Shown: in pieces, positions 50,285 to 58,406 of the stretch
How positions within the stretch are numbered: position 1 is the stretch's first letter
Layout: every line of letters starts with the position of its first letter
From: Acidobacteriota bacterium
GTDB lineage: Bacteria > Acidobacteriota > Vicinamibacteria > Vicinamibacterales > UBA2999
Reading direction: 5' to 3'
Length of the DNA stretch: 64,000 bases
Assembly (NCBI GenBank): GCA_963169195.1
Contig: CAUJDN010000066.1
Coordinates: 124,001-188,000 of the forward strand
Notes under the pieces: generated by a model
Database searches by the model: none
Seen by the model: the letters and a program-made list of their open reading frames with translations, nothing else
Told to the model about the DNA's origin: nothing
Translations under genes and position numbers: made by a program

Positions 50285-52972
50285 TCAGGCTCCCAGCAGG
50301 CGCTTGACGACCTCCGGGGCTGCCGCGAGCATCGCATCGACCCGTGCAGGATCTTTGCCACCGGCCTCGGCGAAATCCGGCCGCCCACCGCCGCCTCCGC
50401 CCACCAGGGGCGCCAGCTCCTTGACGATCTGTCCCGCTTTGATACGCCCGGTTACATTTCCGGTGACGCTGGCCACCATCGCCACCTTGCCGTCCGCGGT
50501 CGGGCCCGCCACGAAGACGATGCCCGACGTGAGGGTCGACTTGATTTGATCGGAGATGGAGCGGAGCAGGTCCTTGCTGGCCTCATCCACGCGGCGTGCG
50601 ACCAGGGTCACGTCGCCGATGGTGATGCGATCGCCTGCGGCGCCGGTACCGCCAGCGGCCGCCCTGGCGAGCCTGCGGTCGCGATCCTTGACGGCCTTTT
50701 CGAGCGCCTGCACGCGGGCCTCGAGCCGTGCCAGTACCTGGTCGCTCTCGGCGTTCAGGTAGCTGCGCACCTTCTCGAATTCCCGCAGCCTGGGACGCGC
50801 GTATGCGAGGGCCCCCAGCCCCGTCAGCGCCTCGATGCGCCGGACGCCGGCGGCGACGCCGGACTCCTCGGTGACGAGGAACGCGCCGATGTCCCCCGTG
50901 GCGCGGACGTGGGTGCCGCCGCAGAGCTCGGTGCTGAAGTGCCCGTCGCCGATGGACACGACGCGGACCCTGTCGCCGTACTTCTCGCCGAAGAGGGCCA
51001 TGGCGCCCGCGGCGATGGCCTCCTGCGTGTCGCGCACGGCCGTGGTCACGGCCTCGTTCTTCAGGATGGCGTCGGTGACGATCTGCTCGACGCGCCGGAG
51101 CTCGTCGTCGGTGACGGCGCTGACGTGCACGAAGTCGAACCGCAGGCGATCCGGGGCCACGAGCGACCCGGCCTGTTTCACGTGCGGGCCCAGCACCTGG
51201 CGCAGGGCCGCATGGAGCAGGTGGGTGGCGGTGTGATTGCGGCGGGTGGCATCGCGCAGAGGCACGTCCACCTCCGCCATCACGAGGTCGCGTGGCCTGA
51301 TCTCGGCGTGCGTGCTCTCGACGCGATGCGCGCGCGGGAGGCCCGGGCCAAGCCGCACGACGCCGCCGACGCGTGAGCGTCCGGCCGGGGTCTCGATCCA
51401 CCCCTGATCCGAGACCTGGCCGCCCGCCTCCACGTAGAAAGGCGTCCGCGCCAGGACGACCCACCCGCCGGCGCCGGTCGGCAGGGCCTCGACCTGCTGC
51501 TTGCGATCGTCGAACACGGCGAGGATTGGTACTCCCGGCACGCGCGTGTCGGTGTAGCCCTCGAACACGTCGCCGGCATCGGCGAGCGTCGCGCGCGCCT
51601 CCTCCGACAGGAACCGGAAGTCCTCGCCCCTCTTCCCCTCGAAGCCGCTCTTCGCGCGCGCCTTCTCCCGCTGCGCCTCCATCGCGCGGTCGAAGCCCTC
51701 GGCGTCGAAGCGCAGGCCCTGGTTCGACGCCAGGTCCTCGATGAAGTCGCGGGGCAGGCCGTAGGTGTCGTACAGCCTGAACGCCTCGTCTCCGGGCAGC
51801 ACGCGCGCGCCCGCCGCGGCGCGGTCGAGCGCCTCCTCGAGCCGTGGCAGCCCGCCGGTGAGCACGGCGCCGAACCGATCCTCCTCGGCCCTCACGACCT
51901 GCACGACGGCGTCGCGGCCGGCCCGGAGCTCGGGATATGCGCTGCCCATCTCGCCGACCAGCACGTCCACCAGCGTGTGCAGGAAGGGCTCGCCGAGCCC
52001 GAGCTTGCGGCCGTGGCGCATCGCCCGTCGCATGATCTTCCGCAGCACGTAGCCGCGCCATTCGTTCGAGGGCACGACGCCGTCGGCGATGAGGAATGTC
52101 ATGGCGCGGAGGTGGTCGGCGACCACGCGCATCGAGACGTCGGCGGGCTCCGTGGAGTGTCCGTAGGACCGGCCGGCGAGCCGCGCCGTGGCCGCGAGCA
52201 CCGGTCCGAAGAGCGGCGTGTCGTAGTTCGAGAGCGTGCCCTGCATGACGGCCGCGATGCGCTCCAGCCCCATGCCCGTGTCGATGGAGGGCGCGGGCAG
52301 CGCCGCCAGCACGCCCGCCTCGTCCCGCTCGAACTCCATGAACACGTTGTTCCAGATCTCGACGAACCGCTCGCTGCCGGCCTCGACGTCCTCGATGAAC
52401 CGTCCGGTGCCCGGCACCTCGGGCCCGCGGTCGTAGTAGATCTCGGAGCAGCGCCCACAGGGACCAATGTCGCCCATGGCCCAGAAGTTGTCGGCCATGC
52501 CGAGCTCGCCGACGTGGTCGGCCGGCAGGAAGTCCCGCCACCGCGCGTAGGCCTCGTCGTCGCGCGGAATGCCCGGCTCGCCCTTGAAGACAGTGGCGTA
52601 GAGACGCGACGGATCCAGCCCCCACTCCCGTGTCAGCAGCGTCCAGGCCAGGGCAATCGCGTCGTGCTTGAAGTAATCGCCGAACGAGAAGTAGCCGAGC
52701 ATCTCGAAGAACGTGTGGTGGCGGAGGGAGGGGCCGACGTTGTCGAGGTCGTTGTGCTTGCCGCTGACGCGCATGCACTTCTGCGAGGAGGTGGCCCGCA
52801 CGTAGTCACGACGCTCGCGGCCCAGGAAGACGTCCTTGAACTGGTTCATGCCGGCGTTGGTGAACAGCAGCGTGGGGTCGTCGCCGGGGACCAGCGGTGA
52901 GCTGGGGACGATGCGGTGCCCGTGGCGTTCGAAATACGTCAGGAAGGACGCGCGAATCTCGTTCGGATGCAC
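50285..52972 (-). CDS. alaS: Alanyl-tRNA synthetase
   Basis: 895-aa class II synthetase. IRASFLTYFERHGH and SPLVPGDDPTLLFTNAGMNQFKDVFLG at the N-terminus, the editing-domain zinc ligands in NHTATHLLHAAL and CGGTHVRATGDIG, and a C-terminal glycine-rich DHHA1 domain (VGGGGGGRPDFAEAGG). The start is GTG 52972. A TAAAAT hexamer lies 6 nt upstream, and a tandem-repeat array separates the gene from recX. Confidence 0.97.
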   Translation of the reverse strand: MHPNEIRASFLTYFERHGHRIVPSSPLVPGDDPTLLFTNAGMNQFKDVFLGRERRDYVRATSSQKCMRVSGKHNDLDNVGPSLRHHTFFEMLGYFSFGDYFKHDAIALAWTLLTREWGLDPSRLYATVFKGEPGIPRDDEAYARWRDFLPADHVGELGMADNFWAMGDIGPCGRCSEIYYDRGPEVPGTGRFIEDVEAGSERFVEIWNNVFMEFERDEAGVLAALPAPSIDTGMGLERIAAVMQGTLSNYDTPLFGPVLAATARLAGRSYGHSTEPADVSMRVVADHLRAMTFLIADGVVPSNEWRGYVLRKIMRRAMRHGRKLGLGEPFLHTLVDVLVGEMGSAYPELRAGRDAVVQVVRAEEDRFGAVLTGGLPRLEEALDRAAAGARVLPGDEAFRLYDTYGLPRDFIEDLASNQGLRFDAEGFDRAMEAQREKARAKSGFEGKRGEDFRFLSEEARATLADAGDVFEGYTDTRVPGVPILAVFDDRKQQVEALPTGAGGWVVLARTPFYVEAGGQVSDQGWIETPAGRSRVGGVVRLGPGLPRAHRVESTHAEIRPRDLVMAEVDVPLRDATRRNHTATHLLHAALRQVLGPHVKQAGSLVAPDRLRFDFVHVSAVTDDELRRVEQIVTDAILKNEAVTTAVRDTQEAIAAGAMALFGEKYGDRVRVVSIGDGHFSTELCGGTHVRATGDIGAFLVTEESGVAAGVRRIEALTGLGALAYARPRLREFEKVRSYLNAESDQVLARLEARVQALEKAVKDRDRRLARAAAGGTGAAGDRITIGDVTLVARRVDEASKDLLRSISDQIKSTLTSGIVFVAGPTADGKVAMVASVTGNVTGRIKAGQIVKELAPLVGGGGGGRPDFAEAGGKDPARVDAMLAAAPEVVKRLLGA

Positions 52973-52978
52973 TCCAGT

Positions 52979-52984
52979 ATTTTA
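52979..52984 (-). promoter_or_regulatory. Possible -10 element of alaS (TAAAAT)
   Basis: On the minus strand TAAAAT ends 6 nt before GTG 52972. A GGA directly before the start could be a weak, too-close Shine-Dalgarno. The geometry is the same as at the leaderless-type starts elsewhere in the window. Confidence 0.35.
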
Positions 52985-52990
52985 GTCGGG

Positions 52991-53027
52991 AGAACCCAGA
53001 ACCAGAGAACCTCGGAACCCGAGAACC
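52991..53027 (+). repeat. Degenerate GAGAACCY repeat between recX and alaS
   Basis: AGAACCC-AGAACCA-GAGAACCTCG-GAACCC-GAGAACCTC: about five imperfect copies of the 8-bp unit. The plus-strand orientation is the same as in the other arrays, although both flanking genes are on the minus strand. Confidence 0.7.
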
Positions 53028-53516
53028 TCACTCCCTGATTCGTCCGAGCACCTCGCCCAGCGAGAAGCCCTGGCCCACGAGTCCCCGCACGAGGCGTGCG
53101 CGGGCCCTGTCGTCGAGGTCACCCAGGGCGCGGCCGCGCAGGCGGCGTTCGATGGCGGCGTCGAGGAGCGCGGAGGCGTCCATCTCGGCGAACACGTCGG
53201 CCACGGCCTGCTGTACGACGTCCCGGCCGAGGCCCATGGCCCCGAGCCGCTGGCGCACGCGCGCGGGGCCGCGCCCGCGGATGGTCGCCTCCAGGCGGGC
53301 CGCGGCCCGGGCCACGCGCCCGTCGTCGAGCGTGTGGTCCTGCTTCAGTCGATCCACGGCCTGTTCGACGGCGTCCGGGTCGCAGCCGCGGCGGGTGAGG
53401 CGGGCGCGGAGCTGGGCTTCCGAGAGCTCGCGCCGGCCGAGCAGCACGAGGGCCGTCGTGTAGGCGTCCGGCGGGCCGCTACTTTCCGAAGCGCGTGATC
53501 TCGGAGTCCGTCGCAC
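53028..53516 (-). CDS. recX: Regulatory protein RecX
   Basis: 162-aa inhibitor of RecA filament extension, made of three-helix repeats. ALVLLGRRELSEAQLRARLTRRG is the typical first repeat, and DHTLDDGRVARAAARL and RARLVRGLVGQGFSLGEVLGRIRE follow. No ATG is available. I place the start at GTG 53516, inside the pilT end (38-bp overlap); a GTG further in (ALV-LLG) would remove about 25 residues. recA is not in the window. Confidence 0.8.
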   Translation of the reverse strand: MRRTPRSRASESSGPPDAYTTALVLLGRRELSEAQLRARLTRRGCDPDAVEQAVDRLKQDHTLDDGRVARAAARLEATIRGRGPARVRQRLGAMGLGRDVVQQAVADVFAEMDASALLDAAIERRLRGRALGDLDDRARARLVRGLVGQGFSLGEVLGRIRE

Positions 53517-54645
53517 TGGCGGTCGGCCTCCCGAAGAGCGCGCTGGCCATCTGGTCCCGCGCCTGGTCCGACGTGGTGGAGATGCCCTGGACGCGCAGCT
53601 TGAACTCGTCCACGTTCGAGGCCCAGCGGAGCGCTTCGTCGTAGGTGATGAGCCCCTGCGAGAACAGGCTGAAGATCGACTGATCGAACGTCTGCATCCC
53701 GTACTGGGAGGTGCCCTGGGCGATGGCGCCCTGAATGAGGTGGGTCTTCTCCTTGTCGATGATGCAGTCCTTGATGAAGGGCGTGGCGATGAGCACTTCC
53801 ATGGCCGGCACGCGGCCGCTGCCGTCGGCCCGCGGAATGAGGCGCATGGCCACGGCAGCCTTGAGCACGACGGCCAGCTGCAGGCGCACCTGTTTCTGCT
53901 GGTGCGGGGGGAACACCGAGATGATGCGGTTGATGGTCTCGGTCGCGTCCAGCGTGTGAAGCGTCGAGAAGACCAGGTGGCCCGTCTCCGCGGCGTGGAG
54001 GGCCGTCTCGATGGTTTCCATGTCGCGCATCTCGCCGACGAGCACGACATCGGGGTCCTGGCGCAGCGCGCTGCGGAGCGCATAGGCGAACGAGCGCGTG
54101 TCCACGCCGATCTCGCGCTGCGTGATGATGGCCTCGTTGTCCTTGTGCAGGTACTCGATCGGATCCTCGATGGTGATGACGTGGGACGATCGCGTGTTGT
54201 TGATGTGGTCGATCATCGCCGCGAGGGTGGTGCTCTTGCCGCTGCCCGTCGTGCCCGTCACGAGCACGAGGCCCCGCTCTTCCTCGGCGATCTTCTTGAG
54301 GACCGGTGGCAGATCGAGCTCGTCGATCGACTTGACCTTGAACGGGATGACGCGGAGGACCATGCCGATGGTGCCGCGCTGCTGGAAGACGTTGCAGCGG
54401 AAGCGGCCGAGGCCCGGCACGCTGTAGGCGAGGTCGATTTCCTGCGCGTCCTTGAATCGCTGGCGCTGGGTGGCCGACATGATGGAGGCCGCCATCTCCA
54501 CGAGATCCTCGTGGTCCAGCTTCTTGTCGTCGGTGACGCGGAGGAGCCGCCCATGGACCCGGGCCATGGGATAGGTGCCCACCTTCAGGTGGAGATCCGA
54601 CGCTCCGCGCTCGACGGCCAGCTTCAACAGATCGTTGACATGCAT
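53479..54645 (-). CDS. pilT: Twitching motility retraction ATPase PilT
   Basis: 388-aa hexameric secretion-type ATPase that depolymerises type IV pili. ASDLHLKVG at the N-terminus, Walker A GTTGSGKST, Asp box TIEDPIEYLH, Walker B GEMRDMET and the His box STLHTLDATETINRI. AIRNLIREGK-type C-terminal retraction motif is replaced by KTHLIQGAIAQGTSQYGMQTFDQSI, close to the family form. No other pilus gene is nearby. Confidence 0.95.
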   Translation of the reverse strand: MHVNDLLKLAVERGASDLHLKVGTYPMARVHGRLLRVTDDKKLDHEDLVEMAASIMSATQRQRFKDAQEIDLAYSVPGLGRFRCNVFQQRGTIGMVLRVIPFKVKSIDELDLPPVLKKIAEEERGLVLVTGTTGSGKSTTLAAMIDHINNTRSSHVITIEDPIEYLHKDNEAIITQREIGVDTRSFAYALRSALRQDPDVVLVGEMRDMETIETALHAAETGHLVFSTLHTLDATETINRIISVFPPHQQKQVRLQLAVVLKAAVAMRLIPRADGSGRVPAMEVLIATPFIKDCIIDKEKTHLIQGAIAQGTSQYGMQTFDQSIFSLFSQGLITYDEALRWASNVDEFKLRVQGISTTSDQARDQMASALFGRPTASATDSEITRFGK

Positions 54646-54790
54646 GACCCGGCCATGATGAAGGAGAAGGGGGCGGCGTGCAAGGGCGCACGACCGGCGC
54701 CTCGCGTCGCGCGGCGCCGCCGCGGTGCAGGGCTGCGCAGGCCTGCGCCGCCGTGCGCGGAGGCCGGATGGCCCGGCCGTCGAACCTCGA

Positions 54791-55729
54791 TCAGGAGGCG
54801 ACGATGGCGGGCACCGGCGTCAGCCAGCCGTGCGTGTCCGGCACGTCGCCCTCGATGACGCCGAAGAACCGCTCCTGCAGGGCGGCGGTCACCGGGCCCC
54901 GCCGGCCCGATCCGACGGCGATCCGGTCGATGGATCGCACCGGCGTCACCTCGACGGCGGTGCCGCAGAGGAACGCCTCGTCTGCCATGTAGAGGCTTTC
55001 GCGCGGGATCGGGGTCTCGCGCACCTCGTAGCCCAGGTCCCGCGCCATCACGATGACGCTGTCGCGGGTGATGCCCTGCAGAATGGACGAGCTGATCGCC
55101 GGCGTGAAGATCACGTCGTCCCTCACCAGGAAGAGGTTCTGCCCGCTGCCTTCGCTCACCATCCCGCTCTCGTCGAGCGCAATGGCTTCGCCGTAGCCGT
55201 CCAGCGACGCCTGCATCTTGATGAGCGCGGAGTTCGCGTAGTTGGCCGAGGCCTTGGCCAACGCCGGCAGCGTGTTGGGGGCAAGCCGCGTCCACGAACT
55301 GACGCCGACGTCGATGCCCTGCGCGAGACCCTCGGCGCCGAACATCGCGCTCCACTCCCAGACGATGATGGACGCGTGCACGGGGCACGGGCGGGGATCG
55401 AGGCCCAGCTGCTCCACGCCCCGGTAGACGAGGGGACGGATGTAGCAGGAACGGTATCCGTTCGCCTGCACCGTGGCGATGACGGCCGCGGTCAGCACAT
55501 CGACGGGCCACCGCGGTTCCATCCGGTAGACACGGCACGAGTCGTACAGGCGCCGCATGTGCTCGGGGAGCCGGTAGATGGCGCAGCCGTTCCTCGTCTC
55601 GTACGCGCGGATTCCCTCGAAGATGCCGGTGCCGTAGTGAAGCGCGTGCGCGGCGACGTGCACCGTGGCGTCCTTCCAGGGCACGAGGGCGCCGTTCATC
55701 CAGACCTTGCTGCCGTCGTCGAATGCCAT
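54791..55729 (-). CDS. ilvE: Branched-chain amino acid aminotransferase
   Basis: 312-aa fold-type IV PLP enzyme catalysing the last step of Leu, Ile and Val synthesis. WMNGALVPWKDATVHVAAHALHYGTGIFEGIRAY, IRPLVYRG, KASANYANSALIKMQA (PLP Lys in this region), SEGSGQNLFLV and CGTAVEVTPV match IlvE. The 145-bp stretch between it and pilT shows no gene. Confidence 0.94.
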   Translation of the reverse strand: MAFDDGSKVWMNGALVPWKDATVHVAAHALHYGTGIFEGIRAYETRNGCAIYRLPEHMRRLYDSCRVYRMEPRWPVDVLTAAVIATVQANGYRSCYIRPLVYRGVEQLGLDPRPCPVHASIIVWEWSAMFGAEGLAQGIDVGVSSWTRLAPNTLPALAKASANYANSALIKMQASLDGYGEAIALDESGMVSEGSGQNLFLVRDDVIFTPAISSSILQGITRDSVIVMARDLGYEVRETPIPRESLYMADEAFLCGTAVEVTPVRSIDRIAVGSGRRGPVTAALQERFFGVIEGDVPDTHGWLTPVPAIVAS

Positions 55730-55759
55730 GGCCAGGATTATCGCTCAGCACCCGGCCCG

Positions 55760-56737
55760 TCACTGGCGCTCGCGACAGAACGGGCAGGCCTCGGCCCGGG
55801 CGGGGAGCGCCTTGCCGCAATGCCAGCAGAAGCGCGCCTGCGGGGCCTCGCGGGCCTTCAGGCGCGCCTGGATGTCACGCAGGGGATCGCCGGCGACCGC
55901 CGCGGCAACAGCGGGGCGCCACGGCCGCCGTGGGGCAACCTCGGCGCGAGCCGAGAGCACGGCGTCGAGCAGCTCACCGGCGCGCTGATAGCGCTCGGTC
56001 AGCTCCGGCGCCATCGCCTTCATCACGATGTCGGAGATGCTCTTCGGGAGCTTCGGGTTCCGCACGCGCGGCGGCGTGGTGAGCTCGCCGCGCATCAGGC
56101 GCTCGAGGTCGGACGGGGCCGGCGTGTCGTACGGGAGCGTGCCGGTGAGCATCTGGTACATCGTGACGCCCAGTGAGTAGATATCGGAGGCGAACACGGC
56201 CTTGCCCTGGAACTGCTCGGGGGCCATGTAGGGCGGGCTGCCGATGACCGTGGTGCCGTGGGCGGCGATTTCCAGGAAGCGCGACGTGCCGAAGTCCGCG
56301 ACCTTCAGCATGCCCTGCTCGGTGACCAGCACGTTGCCCGGGCGAAGGTCGCGATGGATGATGCCCTGCTTCTGGGCGTGGTCCACGGCGTTGCAGATCT
56401 GGCAGGTGTAGTCGAGCGCCCGCGTCAGGTCCAGCGCGCCCTCGCGCTCGATGATGGCCTCCAGGGTCTCGCCGGGCACGTACTCCATGACGATGAAGAA
56501 CACATCGTCCTGCTTCTCAGCGGTGAGGACGGTCACGACGTTGGGATGGCTCAGTGAGGCCAGGAGGCGCGGCTCGCGGAGCAGCTCGCCGAAGTCCATG
56601 TTCTGGCGGTGCGGCACCTTGAGGGCGACTTTCTTGTCGATCCACGTGTCTTCGGCGAGATAGACGGCGCCGAAGCCGCCGCTGCCGAGGGTCGAGATGA
56701 TGCGGTACTTCCCAATCGTCTGGCCGCGGAAGAACAT
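55760..56737 (-). CDS. Ser/Thr protein kinase with C-terminal zinc ribbon
   Basis: 325-aa Hanks-type kinase. Glycine loop GSGGFGAVYLAED, ATP Lys40 (VALK), HRDLRPGN at 128-135 (Arg where most have Lys), DFG at 148-150 and GSPPYMAPEQF. The tail after residue 265 ends in CWHCGK-x10-CPFC, a zinc-ribbon-type pair, and no transmembrane helix is visible, so the kinase is cytosolic. ATG 56737 is chosen because the kinase fold starts there and a -10-like TATACT lies 7 nt upstream; the tracked start at 56995 overlaps rsmE. Substrates unknown. Confidence 0.92.
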   Translation of the reverse strand: MFFRGQTIGKYRIISTLGSGGFGAVYLAEDTWIDKKVALKVPHRQNMDFGELLREPRLLASLSHPNVVTVLTAEKQDDVFFIVMEYVPGETLEAIIEREGALDLTRALDYTCQICNAVDHAQKQGIIHRDLRPGNVLVTEQGMLKVADFGTSRFLEIAAHGTTVIGSPPYMAPEQFQGKAVFASDIYSLGVTMYQMLTGTLPYDTPAPSDLERLMRGELTTPPRVRNPKLPKSISDIVMKAMAPELTERYQRAGELLDAVLSARAEVAPRRPWRPAVAAAVAGDPLRDIQARLKAREAPQARFCWHCGKALPARAEACPFCRERQ

Positions 56738-56744
56738 CGACGGC

Positions 56745-56750
56745 AGTATA
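56745..56750 (-). promoter_or_regulatory. Probable -10 element of the kinase gene (TATACT)
   Basis: On the minus strand TATACT ends 7 nt before ATG 56737 with no Shine-Dalgarno between, suggesting a leaderless mRNA. Confidence 0.45.
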
Positions 56751-56767
56751 CAGGGCCCCGTCCATGG

Positions 56768-56796
56768 ATGATTGGTGATTGGTGATCCTGGTGATG
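56768..56796 (+). repeat. Short ATTGGTG tandem repeat in the kinase-rsmE divergent region
   Basis: ATGATTGGTGATTGGTGATCCTGGTGAT contains two perfect 7-bp units (ATTGGTG) and two degenerate ones. It lies behind the kinase -10 element, where a -35 or an operator would be expected. Small, so chance is possible. Confidence 0.4.
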
Positions 56797-56836
56797 GCCG
56801 ATGCACGCATGGCGGCATCGAGTCGCGGCGCACGGA

Positions 56837-56842
56837 TAGAAT
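56837..56842 (+). promoter_or_regulatory. Probable -10 element of rsmE (TAGAAT)
   Basis: TAGAAT ends 6 nt before GTG 56849, with no Shine-Dalgarno. Same leaderless-type geometry as the kinase promoter on the opposite strand. Confidence 0.4.
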
Positions 56843-56848
56843 GGCCCG

Positions 56849-57577
56849 GTGCACCCGCGGTTCTACCTGCCCGGCCTCGACGAAGAAGGGTCGGGCACGC
56901 TCACCGGAGACGAGGCGGCCCACCTGACGCGGGTGTTGCGACTGGGGGTGGGCGACGACATCGACGTGTTCGACGGCGCCGGGCGGATGTTCCATGCGCG
57001 TGTCGAGGAGGCGGCCGGTGGACGCGTCAGGGTGCGCGGCCTTGGGCCGGTCTCGTCGGCACCCGAGGCCACGGTCCGCGTCACGCTGGTCGCGGCCGTC
57101 CTCAAAGGCGACAAGATGGACGAGGTCGTGCGCGATGTGACGATGATGGGCGCCGTCGCCGTACAGCCCGTCGTGGCGGCTCGGAGCGAGGTTGGCCTCG
57201 AGGCGGTAGCGCGGGCCCGCCGCGTGGACCGCTGGCAGCGAATCGCAGTGTCTTCCACGAAGCAGTGCGGCCGCGCGACGGTGCCGGCCGTGCGGCCGCC
57301 CATGGGCCTCTCCGGCTGGGTCGCGGCGCCAGGGCCGGATCCGGTGGTCGTATTGCTGGAGCCGTCAGGCCATGCGTCGTCCAGGTTGCGCGACGTGCCT
57401 CACGCCGCGGGCGTGCAGCTGGTCGTCGGCCCCGAGGGAGGTTGGACCGCGCAGGAGGTGGAGGCATTCACGGCGGCGGGTTTCCATGCCGTCTCCGTCG
57501 GCGGGCGCACGCTTCGAGCGGATGCGGCGCCCGTGGTCGCGATGGCGGCCCTGTACGAGGCCTGGGGCGGGTGGTGA
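56849..57577 (+). CDS. rsmE: 16S rRNA (uracil1498-N3)-methyltransferase RsmE
   Basis: 242-aa SPOUT methyltransferase. PUA-like N-terminal part (HPRFYLPG, DEAAHLTRVLRLGVGDDIDVFDG), then KGDKMDEVVRDVTMMG and the knot region VVGPEGGWTAQEVEAFTAAGFHAVSVGGRTLRADAAPVVAMAAL. GTG 56849 is the only start that fits the family N-terminus. Confidence 0.94.
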   Translation: MHPRFYLPGLDEEGSGTLTGDEAAHLTRVLRLGVGDDIDVFDGAGRMFHARVEEAAGGRVRVRGLGPVSSAPEATVRVTLVAAVLKGDKMDEVVRDVTMMGAVAVQPVVAARSEVGLEAVARARRVDRWQRIAVSSTKQCGRATVPAVRPPMGLSGWVAAPGPDPVVVLLEPSGHASSRLRDVPHAAGVQLVVGPEGGWTAQEVEAFTAAGFHAVSVGGRTLRADAAPVVAMAALYEAWGGW

Positions 57578-57630
57578 GCGATCGACATCGGCCATCGCGG
57601 CGCGTGCGCGTGCGGCCGGGGGAGGACGCG

Positions 57631-58374
57631 ATGCGGCGGTGGCTGATGGCGGCGGTCCTGGCGCTCCTGCCGCCACCTGTGGCGGCGCAGGATCCGGTTG
57701 CGACCTTCTCGATCCTGGGCTACGACCCGGCGACCGGCGAGGTCGGTGGTGCGGTGCAGTCGCGCGTGTTCAGCGTGGGCAACGGCGTGCTCTGGGCCGA
57801 GGCCGGCGTGGGGGCGGTCGCGACGCAGGCCATCGTCGACGTCAGCTACGGGCCAAGAGCCCTCGAACTCCTGCGCGCCGGCCTGAGGCCGGACGCGATC
57901 GTCAAGGCCATCTGGGACAGCGACCCGGATCCAGAGCCCGAACGCTGGACGAGGCAGGGCCGCCAGTTCGCCGTGATCGATCAGCAGGGTCGGACCGCGG
58001 CGTTCACCGGCCCGAAGGCCACGCCCTGGGCAGGGCACAGGCAGGGGATGTATGCGACCGCGCAGGGCAACATCCTGGCGGGGGAGGCGGTGGTCGCCGG
58101 CATGGTGGCGGCCTTCGAGCAGGCGTCCGGCCACCTGTCGGTCCGGCTCACCGCGGCGCTCGAGGCGGGGCAGAAGGCCGGAGGGGACACCCGTGGCATG
58201 CAGTCGGCAGCCATCCTCATCGTGGGAAAGGGCCGGGGCGTGTGGCTCAACAACGACGTCGTGATGCGGCTCCAGGTGGACGACAGCCCCGAGCCCATCA
58301 AGGAACTTCGTCGGCTGGTGGACGCCTGGAACGAGCGCCGGGCCAAGGGACAGCAGCGAGCCGTCGGCCGATGA
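57631..58374 (+). CDS. Secreted DUF1028 family protein (Ntn-hydrolase-like)
   Basis: 247-aa protein with a signal peptide (LMAAVLALLPPPVAAQ) then DPVATFSILGYDPATGEVGGAVQSRVFSVGNGVLWAEAGVGAVATQA, the DUF1028 hallmark. The family has an Ntn-hydrolase-like fold and putative peptidase or amidase activity, mostly untested. ATG 57631 is preferred because GGGGGAGG stands just upstream; the tracked frame from 56779 is the rsmE shadow. Convergent with prmA. Confidence 0.88.
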   Translation: MRRWLMAAVLALLPPPVAAQDPVATFSILGYDPATGEVGGAVQSRVFSVGNGVLWAEAGVGAVATQAIVDVSYGPRALELLRAGLRPDAIVKAIWDSDPDPEPERWTRQGRQFAVIDQQGRTAAFTGPKATPWAGHRQGMYATAQGNILAGEAVVAGMVAAFEQASGHLSVRLTAALEAGQKAGGDTRGMQSAAILIVGKGRGVWLNNDVVMRLQVDDSPEPIKELRRLVDAWNERRAKGQQRAVGR

Positions 58375-58375
58375 C

Positions 58376-58406
58376 AGAGCCCGAGAATCCGAGAACCTCC
58401 GAACCT
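58376..58406 (+). repeat. Degenerate GAGAACCY repeat between convergent genes
   Basis: AGAGCCC-GAGAATCC-GAGAACCTCC-GAACCT lies at the junction of the DUF1028 and prmA stop codons. It shows the same 8-bp unit on the plus strand as the arrays at 27571, 38736 and 52991. Confidence 0.6.

Noticed and set aside
54646-54790. Small gene between pilT and ilvE
   Set aside because: Short frames exist on both strands, but none has a supported start, a family-like sequence or a Shine-Dalgarno.
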